Origin: Mycobacterium intermedium
Lineage (GTDB): Bacteria > Actinomycetota > Actinomycetes > Mycobacteriales > Mycobacteriaceae
Length of the DNA: 43,775 nt
Assembly: GCF_002086275.1 (NCBI RefSeq)
Contig: NZ_MVHT01000056.1
Location: 1 to 43,775 of the forward strand
Direction of reading: 5' to 3'
Under the pieces are notes generated by a model. The model was not told the origin of the DNA, ran no database searches, and saw only the letters and a list, made by a program, of their open reading frames with translations. Both the position numbers and the translations under genes were made by a program. The first letter of the stretch is position 1, and each line of letters begins with the position of its first letter. Positions 32,893 to 42,800 of this stretch are shown one piece after another.

Positions 32893-34779
32893 TCAGCCCC
32901 GAGCCTTTGCCCGGGAACGGCTGCGGGCCCGTGCGGTGGCGTCCAGTTCGACCTTGCGCACCCGGATGATCTCCGGAGTCACCTCGACACACTCGTCTGG
33001 CGCGCAGAACTCCATCGCGCGTTCCAGGTCGAGTTCGAGCGGCTTGGCCAGCGTCTCGATGACGTCGGCGGTGGAGGACCGCATGTTGGTCAGCTTCTTT
33101 TCCCGGGTGACGTTGATGTCGAGATCCTCTGGGCGGGGGTTGATTCCGACGACCATGCCCTCGTAGGTGTCCTGTCCCGGTTCGACGAAGAACTGTCCCC
33201 GGTCGGCGAGCTGAAGCAGTGCGAACGGAGTGATGGTGCCGGACCGGTCAGACACCAGCGACCCGGAGTGGCGGGCCCGGATCTCACCCGCCCATGGCCG
33301 GTAGCCGTCGAAGACGGCGTTGGCGATGCCGGTGCCGCGGGTCAAGGTGAGGAAGTCGGTGCGGAAGCCGATCAGGCCGCGGCTGGGCACGATGAAGTCC
33401 ATGCGAACCCACCCGGCGGCGTGATTGGTCATCTCCTCCATGCGGCCTTTGCGGCCGGCCATCAATTGCGTGATCGCGCCCACGAATTCCTCGGGGCAGT
33501 CGATTGTCATGGCCTCGAACGGCTCGTGCAGCTGGCCGTCGATCGTCTTGGTAACCACCTGCGGCTTGCCGACGGTGAGCTCGAAGCCTTCCCGGCGCAT
33601 GGTTTCGACCAGCACGGCCAGCGCCAGCTCGCCGCGGCCTTGCACCTCCCACGCGTCGGGCCGGCCGATGTCGACGACCCGGATCGAGACGTTGCCTACC
33701 AGCTCCTGGTCGAGACGGTTGCGGACCATGCGCGCGGTCAGCTTGTGTCCCGACACCTTGCCGGCCAGCGGCGAAGTGTTGGTGCCGATGGTCACCGAAA
33801 TGGCCGGCTCGTCGACGGTGATGCGGGGCAGGGCGTGGGCGTGGTCTGGATCGGCCAGGGTGTCGCCGATCATGATGTCGGGAAGGCCCGCGACGGCGAC
33901 AATATCGCCGGCAATCGCCTCGTCGGTGGCGCTGCGCTCGACGCCCTCGGTCGCCAGCAGTTCGGTGATCTTGGCGCTGGTGATGACGGGCACGCCGTCC
34001 ACCTCGCGCATCCACGCCACCTGCTGACCCTTGCGCAGCTTGCCGTTGTAGATCCGGACCAGCGCGAGCCGGCCGAGGAAGGCGGACGCGTCGAGGTTGG
34101 TGACCAGGGCCTGCAGCGGCGCCTCGGGGTCACCCTTCGGCGCTGGAACGTGCTTTTCGAGGACCTCGAACAGCGGATCCAGGTTCGTCCCATCCGGAAC
34201 CTCGCCGTCGGCCGGTTGGGTGGTGCTGGCGATGCCTGCGCGCCCGGATGCGTACAGCGTCGGTAGACCCAGCGCGTGCTCGGCGGCCTCCGCGGCTTCG
34301 TCGTCGAGGTCGGACGCAACGTCGAGGAGTAGGTCGTGGCTGGCTTCCACCACCTCGGCGATGCGCGCGTCGGGTCGGTCGGTCTTGTTGACGACAAGGA
34401 TCACCGGCAAGTGGGCGGTGAGGGCTTTCCTTAATACAAAGCGCGTCTGCGGCAGTGGCCCTTCGGAGGCATCGACCAGCAGCAACACCCCGTCCACCAT
34501 GGACAGCCCGCGCTCGACTTCACCGCCGAAATCCGCGTGCCCTGGGGTGTCAATGACATTGATCACTGTCACCGTGCCGTCTGGGTGGTGGCGATGGACG
34601 GAGGTGTTCTTGGCCAGGATGGTGATGCCCTTTTCCCGCTCCAGGTCACCGCTGTCCATGATGCGTTCCTGCACTTCACCGCGCTCATGCAAGGCTCCGG
34701 ACTGCCGCAGCATCGCATCGACCAGCGTGGTTTTGCCGTGGTCGACGTGCGCGACGATGGCGACATTGCGGAATGACAC
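32893..34779 (-). CDS. typA: Ribosome-associated GTPase TypA/BipA
   Basis: Translational GTPase of 628 residues, the length of Rv1165; it binds the ribosome at the EF-G site and is linked to stress adaptation and 50S assembly. G motifs: VAHVDHGKTTLVD (G1, residues ~8-20), DTPGHADFGGEVER (G3), NKTDRPDAR (G4), followed by EF-G-like domains and the TypA-specific C-terminus (FIVPSRGLIGFRTDFLTLTRGTG; IRVRKVELDATARARSR). The start is GTG 34779 (VSFRNVAIV). The frame is open for another 109 codons upstream, but these run through an 82-bp repeat array and match no known TypA. lpqW follows after 12 bases, so the two are probably co-transcribed. Confidence 0.94.
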   Translation of the reverse strand: MSFRNVAIVAHVDHGKTTLVDAMLRQSGALHERGEVQERIMDSGDLEREKGITILAKNTSVHRHHPDGTVTVINVIDTPGHADFGGEVERGLSMVDGVLLLVDASEGPLPQTRFVLRKALTAHLPVILVVNKTDRPDARIAEVVEASHDLLLDVASDLDDEAAEAAEHALGLPTLYASGRAGIASTTQPADGEVPDGTNLDPLFEVLEKHVPAPKGDPEAPLQALVTNLDASAFLGRLALVRIYNGKLRKGQQVAWMREVDGVPVITSAKITELLATEGVERSATDEAIAGDIVAVAGLPDIMIGDTLADPDHAHALPRITVDEPAISVTIGTNTSPLAGKVSGHKLTARMVRNRLDQELVGNVSIRVVDIGRPDAWEVQGRGELALAVLVETMRREGFELTVGKPQVVTKTIDGQLHEPFEAMTIDCPEEFVGAITQLMAGRKGRMEEMTNHAAGWVRMDFIVPSRGLIGFRTDFLTLTRGTGIANAVFDGYRPWAGEIRARHSGSLVSDRSGTITPFALLQLADRGQFFVEPGQDTYEGMVVGINPRPEDLDINVTREKKLTNMRSSTADVIETLAKPLELDLERAMEFCAPDECVEVTPEIIRVRKVELDATARARSRSRAKARG

Positions 34780-34860
34780 GTCGGTGATTGTGGCAGTGAC
34801 GGTCCCGGATAGCGAACTGGCTGCTGGGGGCGCCCCCATTGACACTTCTGCGCGTTCCCG

Positions 34861-35066
34861 TTGACACTGCGGATTTGGCGGCCTCCACTCGCACTTCCCC
34901 GCCCAGGACGCAGACTCAACGACGGCGGCTGAGGCGCCCCCATTGACACTGCGGATTTGGCGGCCTCCACTCGCACTTCCCCGCCCAGGACGCAGACTCA
35001 ACGACGGCGGCTGGGGGCGTGGCGGCCTCCACTCGCACTTCCCCGCCCCACACGCAGTGTCAATGG
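34861..35066. repeat. Short tandem repeat array upstream of typA
   Basis: The gene-free interval 34780-35127 holds this array. A unit starting TTGACACTGCGGATTTGGCG occurs at 34861 and again at 34943 (period 82), each followed by the core TGGCGGCCTCCACTCGCACT...CGCCC; the core recurs a third time at 35020 (62 bases later). The cores lie at 34876-34904, 34958-34986 and 35020-35048. The array ends with CGCAGTGTCAATGG (35053-35066), the exact reverse complement of CCATTGACACTGCG at 34940-34953; a further CCATTGACACT lies near 34837. The inverted edges could form a stem or mark an insertion unit. It separates divergent typA and a kinase gene. Confidence 0.8.
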
Positions 35067-35127
35067 CCGTGAAACCGGGCCTGAGCGGCGCTTTCGTGGG
35101 TAGCATCCACCGCTATGGGTCGGCGTT

Positions 35128-36558
35128 ATGGATGAGGTGGCGTTCGGGCGCTACCAGCTGCGCGATTTGATCGGTGAAGGTGGCATGGGTCACGTCTACA
35201 AGGCCCATGACACCGCGATCGGCCGCGACGTCGCTATCAAGGTGCTGCCACCCGAAATGGCGGCGCTGGACGGCTATCGGGAGAGGTTCCGCCGCGAGGC
35301 TCAGATCGCCGCCCGCCTGAGCGAGCCCCACATCATTCCCATTCACGACACCGGGGAGCTCGACGGACGCCTCTACCTGGTGATGCCGATTATCGACGGC
35401 GTCGACGTGCAGACCTTGCTGCGACGCGACGGACCGATGAGCCCGCCAGAGGCGGTGCGGGTGATCGAGCAGTTGGCCGCGGCGCTGAATGCGGCGCACC
35501 GAAACGGCCTGGTGCACCGCGACATCAAACCGTCTAACGCGCTGATGACGCCCGACAGGCACGTCTATCTGATCGACTTCGGCATCGCCCACGACGCCGA
35601 GGCGACCCGCCTGACCCAGACCGGTGCGATGGTGGGCACCTTCTCCTACATGGCTCCGGAACGCTTTCTCGACGGCGGCTCCGTTGACGCCCTCGCCGAC
35701 GTCTACGCGCTGACGTGTGTGCTGCACGAATGCCTGACCGGAACGACGCCGTTTCGCGGCACCAGCGTGGAACAGCAGATCGCCGCACACCTGACCAAGG
35801 AACCGCCGAAGCCCAGTACGTTGAATCCCGCTATCCCAGCGGGATTGGATAACGTCATCGCCCGCGGGATGGCCAAGGAACCCAAGGAGCGGTATCAATC
35901 GGCCGCCGAGCTGGCGGAGGCCGCTCGGCATGCGCTGGGTCAACCGGCCCCGCAGCCGCAATCCGTCGTGGCGCCAGAGCGGGCCATGCCGGCGGCGCCC
36001 GAAACCCAACCGCTCGAACCCACTATCAGCATCGGGACATTCGCTTACGCACTGTTCGGCGTGGTCCTGTTGTGGTCGGTCACGGCGGGTCTGCTGGCGC
36101 CATGGCGCGATGCCAGCTGGGATCCGAAGTACGGCACTGTCGCAAGCCTTTTCATGTGGGCATGCATCCTTACCGTGATCCCGGGGCTGGTGTTGTTGGC
36201 GCTGGGCCGCGAGCGAATACACGTCGTTCGAACCATGGTGGGACGGGCGCTTGTCACGCTGGGCCTGGGCACCTTGCTCTTTCGACTGCTGGGTTGGGAA
36301 TTAACCCCCTTTCTCGGGATCGCCGGCGTTCTTTCAGCGGCCGTTCCCCTCTACCCCCGAGTCCCCGCCCTGGCGCGCGGATACCTGATCTGCGGCCTCG
36401 GCGTCCTGGCGCTGGCCTTGGTCGACACGGTTGCGCGCGCGTTGGGTTGGGTCGGCATCGGATCGCTACAACTGATCCTCGGAGCCACCGTCGGCCTGCT
36501 CTGGGTAGTGGCCGCGAAGATCACTGGGCGCTCGGTTGCTCGGAACACGGACAACTGA
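35128..36558 (+). CDS. Ser/Thr protein kinase with polytopic membrane C-terminus
   Basis: Eukaryotic-like kinase of 476 residues. Kinase domain residues 1-~270: glycine loop LIGEGGMGHVYKA, Lys38 in VAIKVL, HRDIKPSN at 130-137, DFGIA at 150-154, APE at 176-178, all intact, and PknE/PknF-like in EPHIIPIHDTGELDGRLY. A Pro/Gln/Glu-rich linker (~275-300) is followed not by one helix and an outside domain but by about six hydrophobic helices (IGTFAYALFGVVLLWSVTAG, ASLFMWACILTVIPGLVLLAL, TLGLGTLLFRLLGWELTPFLGI, to LILGATVGLLWVVAAK). The C-terminal half is unrecognised. It is divergent from typA and convergent with narI. H37Rv has narI and typA adjacent, so this gene is an insertion relative to it. 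Confidence 0.9.
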   Translation: MDEVAFGRYQLRDLIGEGGMGHVYKAHDTAIGRDVAIKVLPPEMAALDGYRERFRREAQIAARLSEPHIIPIHDTGELDGRLYLVMPIIDGVDVQTLLRRDGPMSPPEAVRVIEQLAAALNAAHRNGLVHRDIKPSNALMTPDRHVYLIDFGIAHDAEATRLTQTGAMVGTFSYMAPERFLDGGSVDALADVYALTCVLHECLTGTTPFRGTSVEQQIAAHLTKEPPKPSTLNPAIPAGLDNVIARGMAKEPKERYQSAAELAEAARHALGQPAPQPQSVVAPERAMPAAPETQPLEPTISIGTFAYALFGVVLLWSVTAGLLAPWRDASWDPKYGTVASLFMWACILTVIPGLVLLALGRERIHVVRTMVGRALVTLGLGTLLFRLLGWELTPFLGIAGVLSAAVPLYPRVPALARGYLICGLGVLALALVDTVARALGWVGIGSLQLILGATVGLLWVVAAKITGRSVARNTDN

Positions 36559-36882
36559 ACGCCTGGCATCGATAGTGGGCGTGCTTTGCTAGCGGCCGTT
36601 GTCGCCCTGCTCGCATTCCTGATCCCTATTGCGCTGCGGCGCAGACATATTGACGTGGATCCTGGTCGACTGCCTACACATCGCGCGGCGCGCGTTCGAC
36701 ATCGGACTGAGTCGGTTGATCAGCCGGCGCAATCGCATGGCGGTTACCCGTGGCAGCCTGCTCAGTGGGGGCGGCATCTTGATGCTGTCCCCCATCGAAG
36801 GGGCAATGATCCCCCACTTTGCGCTGTTGTCTCTTGGAGCGTTTTACGTGGTTCTTGAGGCGCGCCGCAACAACCGCAACGC
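36559..36882 (+). other. Kinase-narI intergenic region with possible broken small membrane ORF
   Basis: This 324-base stretch has no convincing gene. Two overlapping plus-strand frames look like parts of one small membrane protein: LAAVVALLAFLIPIALRRR from 36586, and, one frame over from about 36650, LTWILVDCLHIARRAFDIGL continuing to LSPIEGAMIPHFALLSLGAFYVVLEARR and ending at 36952 inside the narI 3' end. Neither has a good start or ribosome site. It may be a decayed gene or chance; nothing else is seen here. Confidence 0.25.
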
Positions 36883-37620
36883 TCACCAACCCCGCCGGCG
36901 CGGCGCCGAACCCACTAATTGGTTGTCATCAGCCACGTCTCGGCTGCGATAGACGATGTAGGGCCGGAACAGATACATGACCGGAGCGCTAAACGCATGC
37001 ACCAGGCGGGTATACGGCCACAGCGCGAACAACATCATCGCCAGCAGCACGTGCAACTGGTAGTAGAACGCGGCCTGTGACATCAGGTCACCGCGCGGAT
37101 CGAGGATCCAAATCGACCGGAACCACACCGATACCCGCTGCCGGTAGTCGTGCAGCTCGCCGAAATGCGTGGCACCGATCAGCGTGCAGGACATGCCGGC
37201 CACCAGCGCGCACACCAGCACCACGTACATCAGCTTGTCGTTGCGTGTGGTAGCCAGGCGGACGCGGGGATTGACCCGCCGCCGGTAGATCAGCAATCCG
37301 ATACCGATCAACGTTGCCGCACCTGCGGGAATGCCGAGCAGTAATGCCTGCAGGTGATACAGGTGATCGCTCATCCCCATGTCCCGCGTCCATGATTCCG
37401 GAATGAACAGCCCGGCAACGTGACCCATGATCACCATGAGACTGCCGAAGTGAAACAACGGACTGCCGATCGACAGCAACCGCGACTCGTAGAGCTGCGA
37501 CGAACGGGTGGTCCAGCCGAACTTGTCATACCGATACCGCCACCAGGCGCCGATCACCACGATCGCCAACACGACGTACGGTACGTCGTCCCAGAAGATT
37601 TCGATCAGCTTCACTGTCAT
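36883..37620 (-). CDS. narI: Respiratory nitrate reductase gamma subunit
   Basis: Membrane cytochrome b subunit of 245 residues that takes electrons from quinol and passes them to NarH. Five helices are visible (FWDDVPYVVLAIVVIGAWW; FHFGSLMVIMGHVAGLF; LYHLQALLLGIPAGAATLIGIGLLIY; KLMYVVLVCALVAGMSCTLIG; YQLHVLLAMMLFALWPYTRLVHAF). Candidate b-heme histidines are in HFGSLMVIMGH and in LHVLLA..RLVHAF. The start at 37620 (MTVKLIEIFWDD) overlaps the narJ stop by four bases. It is the last gene of narGHJI; its 3' end is convergent with a kinase gene region. Confidence 0.95.
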   Translation of the reverse strand: MTVKLIEIFWDDVPYVVLAIVVIGAWWRYRYDKFGWTTRSSQLYESRLLSIGSPLFHFGSLMVIMGHVAGLFIPESWTRDMGMSDHLYHLQALLLGIPAGAATLIGIGLLIYRRRVNPRVRLATTRNDKLMYVVLVCALVAGMSCTLIGATHFGELHDYRQRVSVWFRSIWILDPRGDLMSQAAFYYQLHVLLAMMLFALWPYTRLVHAFSAPVMYLFRPYIVYRSRDVADDNQLVGSAPRRRGW

Positions 37621-38270
37621 CCACCACGCCTCGGCGGGACGGTCAGCGTAAATGGCTGCAGTCCAACGGCTTCTGCCGGCGGTCCGGCCTGGGCCAGGTG
37701 CTGCGCCCGGCGCACATCCTGATCGGTGGCGACGGGCAGGGTGGCGCATACCGCCGCGATCGTGTGCTCATAGGGCGATCCGGCCTCGGCCAGGGCGCCA
37801 CGCAGCACATCGATCGGCACTCGGTGCTGGGTGAGCAACCGCCGGCCGGAGACCGGTGCGACGGTCGCGGCGAACTCCAGCACCACCGGCAGATAATCGG
37901 GTGCCTCGCCATGTGGCGGCTCCACCCCGGCATCCCGGTAGAGATCAGCGAAGGCCAGCATCTCGCGGCCCCGGTTGCGGGTGTCGCCGGCGGTCCAATA
38001 CGTCAGGTACATCGTCGCGCGCCGACGCATGTCGAACGTCGCCACGTAGTCCGCCGCCGCGGCCATCGGCTCGCGGGCACGTAGCGCTGCGAGCGTCCGC
38101 TCGAGCAGCGCCGCGGTTGTCCCACGGATGTGACCAAGCAGTTCTTCGGCGGTATCCATTCGGTCGCCGAACTTCTCGTCGGGATATCCCAGCAACAGCG
38201 AAGCGCATTGCCACACCAGCCGGTCTTGCAGTCCGCTACTACCTCCCCTGGTTTTGGTTGACGACTTCAT
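37617..38270 (-). CDS. narJ: Nitrate reductase molybdenum cofactor assembly chaperone
   Basis: Cytoplasmic chaperone of 217 residues (NarJ/TorD-like) needed for molybdenum-cofactor insertion into NarG; it is not part of the final enzyme. Family blocks: WQCASLLLGYPDEKFGDRM, ADYVATFDMRRRATMYLTYWTAGDTRNRG, LAFADLYRDAGVEPPHGEAPDYLPVVLEF. It overlaps narH (stop 38267) and narI (start 37620) by four bases each, so translation is coupled along the operon. An ATG at 38270 gives the expected length. Confidence 0.95.
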   Translation of the reverse strand: MKSSTKTRGGSSGLQDRLVWQCASLLLGYPDEKFGDRMDTAEELLGHIRGTTAALLERTLAALRAREPMAAAADYVATFDMRRRATMYLTYWTAGDTRNRGREMLAFADLYRDAGVEPPHGEAPDYLPVVLEFAATVAPVSGRRLLTQHRVPIDVLRGALAEAGSPYEHTIAAVCATLPVATDQDVRRAQHLAQAGPPAEAVGLQPFTLTVPPRRGG

Positions 38271-39859
38271 GGTTGGACCCGTTGCGGGAAGAGACTGGTC
38301 GGCTGGCCCCGGCCGTCCCAGTTCAGCAAGTTGGTCCTCGGTTCACGCACGGCGTGGAAGCTCTCGACGGACACTGGCACCGGCGCGTCTTCGTACATCC
38401 CGGGTCCGCCGTCGAACGATAACGAGCAGCCCATCTCATCAGACATTCCGTCGTCGGGCAGTTCCCCCACGTATGCGGTCGGAATAACATACCGCTCTTC
38501 GTATTTCGCGATGGCCAGCAGCCGGTACATGTTGTAGATCTGCTCTTCGGTCATTCCGACGGCGTGGGGGATGTGCGGCTGACTTTCGCGGCCCAGATTG
38601 ATATCGCGCATGTAGGACCGCATCGCCGCCAACCGCCGCAACACCCCGGCGACCACCTCGGTGTCACCCGCGGTGAACAGCTCGGCCAGATACTGGATGG
38701 GGATGCGCAGCGAGTCCAGCGCGCCGAAGAGATTGCCCAGATCCTCCCCGTCGTGCCCGCTCTGGCTGACGGCGTCGACCACCGGTGACAGCGGTGGGAT
38801 ATACCAAACCATGGGCATGGTGCGGTATTCCGGATGCAGGGGCAGCGCCACCCGGTAGGTGCTGATCAGCGCGTACACCGGGGAGCGTTGCGCGGCGTCG
38901 ATCCATTCCTCCGATATGCCCTGCGCGCGCGCCCCCGCAATCACCTCGGGATCGTTGGGATCCAACAGGATTCGACACTGCGCCCCGTACAAGTCGGTGT
39001 CCTGTTCCACCGACGCCGCCTCGGCCACCCGGTCGACGTCGTAAAACACCAGTCCGAGGTAGCGCAGCCGTCCGACGCAGGTCTCCGAGCAGACCGTCGG
39101 CAACCCGACCTCGATGCGCGGGTAGCACATGGTGCACTTCTCGGCCTTGCCGGTCTTGTGGTTGAAATACACCTTCTTGTAAGGACATCCGGACACACAC
39201 ATCCGCCAGCCGCGACACCGGTCCTGGTCGACCAGCACGATGCCGTCCTCGGCCCGCTTGTACATTGCGCCCGACGGGCACGAGGCCACACACGACGGGT
39301 TGAGGCAGTGTTCGCAGATCCGTGGCAGGTAGAACATGAAGGTCTCTTCGAGCCTGAGTTTTACCTCGGCGCTGATCTTCTGCAGGATCGGGTCGTTGGG
39401 CAGGCTTTCCGTCGAGCCGGCCAGGTTGTCGTCCCAATTCGGCCCGGCCGACACCTTCATGGGTTCACCGGTGATCTGACTGCGCGGTGCGGCGGTCGGG
39501 AAGGTGTCACCGGCCGGCGCCCGGGTCAGATTCTCGTAGTCGTAGGTCCACGGCTCGTAGTAGTCGTCCAAGGTCGGGAGCCTGGGGTTGGCGAAAATCC
39601 GCAGCAGCTTCTCGATTCGGCCGCCGTCGCGCAGGCGCAACCGGCCCCGCTTGTCGCGCACCCAGCCACCGCGCCACCGGTCCTGGTCCTCGTAGGCGCG
39701 CGGATAGCCGACGCCGGGACGGGTTTCGACGTTGTTGAACCACACATACTCGGTCCCGGGCCGATTGGTCCATGTCTGCTTGCAGGTCACCGAACAGGTA
39801 TGGCAGCCAATGCATTTGTCGAGGTTCATCACCATCGCCATCTGCGCCATGACTTTCAT
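38267..39859 (-). CDS. narH: Respiratory nitrate reductase beta subunit
   Basis: Iron-sulfur electron-transfer subunit of 530 residues, linking NarI hemes to NarG. Cysteine clusters: CIGCHTCSVTCKQTW (Cys16, 19, 22, 26), CEHCLNPSCVASCPSG, CRGWRMCVSGCPYKK, where Trp replaces one Cys as expected for the [3Fe-4S] cluster, and CTMCYPRIEVG with a later partner CSETC. The C-terminal half is the typical NarH dimer region (EYRTMPMVWYIPPLSPVVD). The ATG directly follows the narG stop (TAGATG, no gap). H37Rv NarH is 558 residues; the shorter length here is at the C-terminus as far as I can judge. Confidence 0.95.
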   Translation of the reverse strand: MKVMAQMAMVMNLDKCIGCHTCSVTCKQTWTNRPGTEYVWFNNVETRPGVGYPRAYEDQDRWRGGWVRDKRGRLRLRDGGRIEKLLRIFANPRLPTLDDYYEPWTYDYENLTRAPAGDTFPTAAPRSQITGEPMKVSAGPNWDDNLAGSTESLPNDPILQKISAEVKLRLEETFMFYLPRICEHCLNPSCVASCPSGAMYKRAEDGIVLVDQDRCRGWRMCVSGCPYKKVYFNHKTGKAEKCTMCYPRIEVGLPTVCSETCVGRLRYLGLVFYDVDRVAEAASVEQDTDLYGAQCRILLDPNDPEVIAGARAQGISEEWIDAAQRSPVYALISTYRVALPLHPEYRTMPMVWYIPPLSPVVDAVSQSGHDGEDLGNLFGALDSLRIPIQYLAELFTAGDTEVVAGVLRRLAAMRSYMRDINLGRESQPHIPHAVGMTEEQIYNMYRLLAIAKYEERYVIPTAYVGELPDDGMSDEMGCSLSFDGGPGMYEDAPVPVSVESFHAVREPRTNLLNWDGRGQPTSLFPQRVQP

Positions 39860-42800
39860 CTAGTAAGTCACCTCCTGGCTGCGACGGCGCACGATCGTCA
39901 CCTCGTCGCGTTGGTTGCCGGTGGGACCCAGGTAATTGAACGCAAACGCGTGCTGGCCATAGCCACCAGCGAGATGGCTGGGCTTGATCCGGACCCGGGT
40001 GAGCGCGTTGTGGTTGCCGCCGCGCTTGTTGCTGGTTTCGGTGCGCGGCGTGTCCACGGTGCGCTCTTGCACGTGATAGACGAATACCACCCCGTCGGGC
40101 ATGCGGTGCGAGACGATCGCCCTGCACACAAAGACACCGTTGACGTTGACCGCTTCCACCCAATCGTTGTCGCGCACTCTGATTTTGGCGGCGTCGCCTG
40201 GGCTCATCCACATCGTCGGCCCACCTCGCGACAGCGACAGCATGTACAGGTTGTCCTGGTAGGTCGAGTGAAACGACCACTTCGAGTGCGGCGTCAGATA
40301 CCTTACGGTGAGGGCGATTCCATCCACGCAGTGTCCGAGCTGCGGCTGGTCGAACAACCGCGCCATGTCCAGCGGAGGCCGGTACACCGGCAGCTGTTCG
40401 CCGAGTTCCTCTATCCAGTCGTGGGCCAGGTAGAAATGCATCCGGCCGGTCAGGGTGTGAAATGGCTTGAGGTGCTCGATGTTGATCGTGAACGGGGCGT
40501 AGCGGCGCCCTCCGGTCTCACTGCCCGACCATTCCGGGCTGGTGATCACCGGCACGGGACGCGCCTGTGTGTCCGCGTAGGTGATACGGCGCTCCTCGCT
40601 GCCCTCGGCTAGCTGTGCCAGCCGCTGCCCGGTGCGCTTCTCCAACTCCAGAAACCCTTCGACGGCGAGGCGGCCGTTGCACGTCCCGGACAGCGCCAGA
40701 ATGGTATCGGCCATCCGCTGGGCCGTGGTGATCGCCGGGCGGCCCACTGCAACACCGGAGTTCAACACCCCGAACTTGGCAGCCAGTTCGCTGACCTCGC
40801 GGAGGGGATGGACGGTATAGCCCTTGACGGTAATCCCGAACCGCTCGACGAGCGGGCCCAGGGAGATCAACTTGTCATAGATTGCGGCGTAGTCGCGTTC
40901 CACCACGGTGAGCGTGCCCATGGTCTTGCCGGGCACCGGTGTCTCGCCGGTCTCCAACCAATTGCGTTGGGTGCCATCGGGATAGGCCATGGCGTCGGGG
41001 GTGTCGTGCTGCAGCGCGGTCAGCACCACATCCGCGCGGGTGCCGAGATGGCGCCTGGCCAGCGCGCTGAACGCGCGAGCAATGGCGGCGAATGCGTCGA
41101 AATCCGAACGTGTTTCCCACGGCGGGTCGACCGCCGGACTGAACGCATGCACATACGGGTGCATGTCGGTGCTGGACAGGTCGGCCTTTTCGTACCAGGT
41201 GGCGGCGGGCAGCACCACGTCGGACATCAGCGTCGTCGACGTCATGCGGAAGTCGATCGACATCATCAGGTCGAGCTTGCCCTCCGGTATGTCGGGGTCC
41301 GGATGTTGCGCCTGCACGTTGGAGTCGGTACCCAACAGATGTCGCAGGAAGTACTCGCCGCCCTTGCCCGAAGAGCCAATCAGGTTGGCCCGCCACACGG
41401 TCAACACCCGCGGCCAGTTGACCGGGTTGTCCGGATCGGTGACGGACAGCTTCAAATTGTGTTGCGCAAGTTGCTCGGTGACGTATGCCGAGACGTCTTG
41501 GCCCGCGGCATGCGCCTCGTCCGCGACGTCCAGGCTGGACCGGTCGAACTGCGGGTAGAACGGGCTCCATCCCATCGCCGTCGCCGACGCCAGCAGGTCC
41601 ATGGTCTGTTTGTCGGCGAACCGGCCGCGGCCCACCGGACTGCTCAGCTTGTCCGCGCCGTGACTGTCGTAGCGCCACTGGTCGGTGTGCGCGTACCAAT
41701 ACGACGCACCGGGGACCTGCCTCGGTGGCCGGACCCAGTCGGTCGCGTTGGCCATCGTCTGCCACCCACTCAGCGGGCGGACCTTCTCCTGGCCCACGTA
41801 GTGCGCCCATCCCCCGCCGTTGCGCCCCATCGACCCGGTCAGCATCAGCAGCGCCAGCACGGATCGGTACATGACGTCGCTGTGGAACCAGTGACAGATG
41901 CCGCCGCCCATGATGACCATCGATCGGCCGCCGGATTCCTCTGCGTTGCGGGCGAATTCCTTGGCGATGCGGATGGCCTGCGCGGCCGGCACCCCGGTGA
42001 TCGTCTCCTGCCACGCCGGGGTGTTCTGCTGCGTGGCGTCGTCGTAACCAGCGGGCCAGTGTCCGGGTAGACCCTCGCGCGCCACGCCGTAGTGCGCCAG
42101 CATCAGATCGAAAACCGTGCAGACCAAGTGCTCGCCGACCTGGCGCACCGGAACGCCGCGCGACACCGTTTCGCCGTGGCCGTCGATGGTGTCGAAGCAG
42201 GGCAGCTCGACGAGTTCGGCATCGCCGGAGCCGGAGACGCTCAGCGCGGGGATCACCGGCCCCAGGTCCAAGTTCCACTTTCCGACGCCGTCCTCGCCGT
42301 ACCGGAATCCGAGCGAGCCGTGCGGCACGACGACCGAGTCGGTGACCTGGTCGAGCAACGCCGGTTTGAACGCCGCGTTGTCGACTTCCTGGCCGATGTC
42401 TCTCGCGGTCAGGAACTTTCCGGGCACCAGTGCTTGCCCACGGCGTTCCAGCTTGATCAGGAACGGCAGATCGGTGTAGCGGCGCACATAGTCGACGAAG
42501 AACGGAACCTGCTTGCGCACATAGCATTCGGTCAGAATGACGTGGCCCATCGCCATGGCCAGCGCGGCGTCCGTCCCTGCGGCGCAACGCATCCACTCGT
42601 CGGCAAACTTGGTGTTGTCCGCATAGTCGGGGCTGACCACCACCACCTTGGTGCCGCGGTAGCGGACCTCAGCCATCCAGTGCGCGTCGGGGGTCCGGGT
42701 GATCGGCACGTTGGAACCCCACATGACCAAATACGAGGCGTCCCACCAGTCCCCGGACTCGGGCACGTCGGTCTGGTCACCGAAGACCTGCGGTGAGGCC

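Noticed and set aside
31408..34266. 952-codon plus-strand reading frame across lpqW and typA
   Set aside because: It lies opposite two conserved genes and reads as Arg/Gln/His-rich sequence without domains.
34861..35066. CRISPR-like array
   Set aside because: Only three irregularly spaced copies, sequences between them are themselves repeated, and no cas gene is nearby.
34780..35106. 109-codon N-terminal extension of TypA
   Set aside because: It runs through the repeat array, whose periods are not multiples of three, and TypA proteins begin at the GTG/ATG just before SFRNVAIVAHVDHGK.
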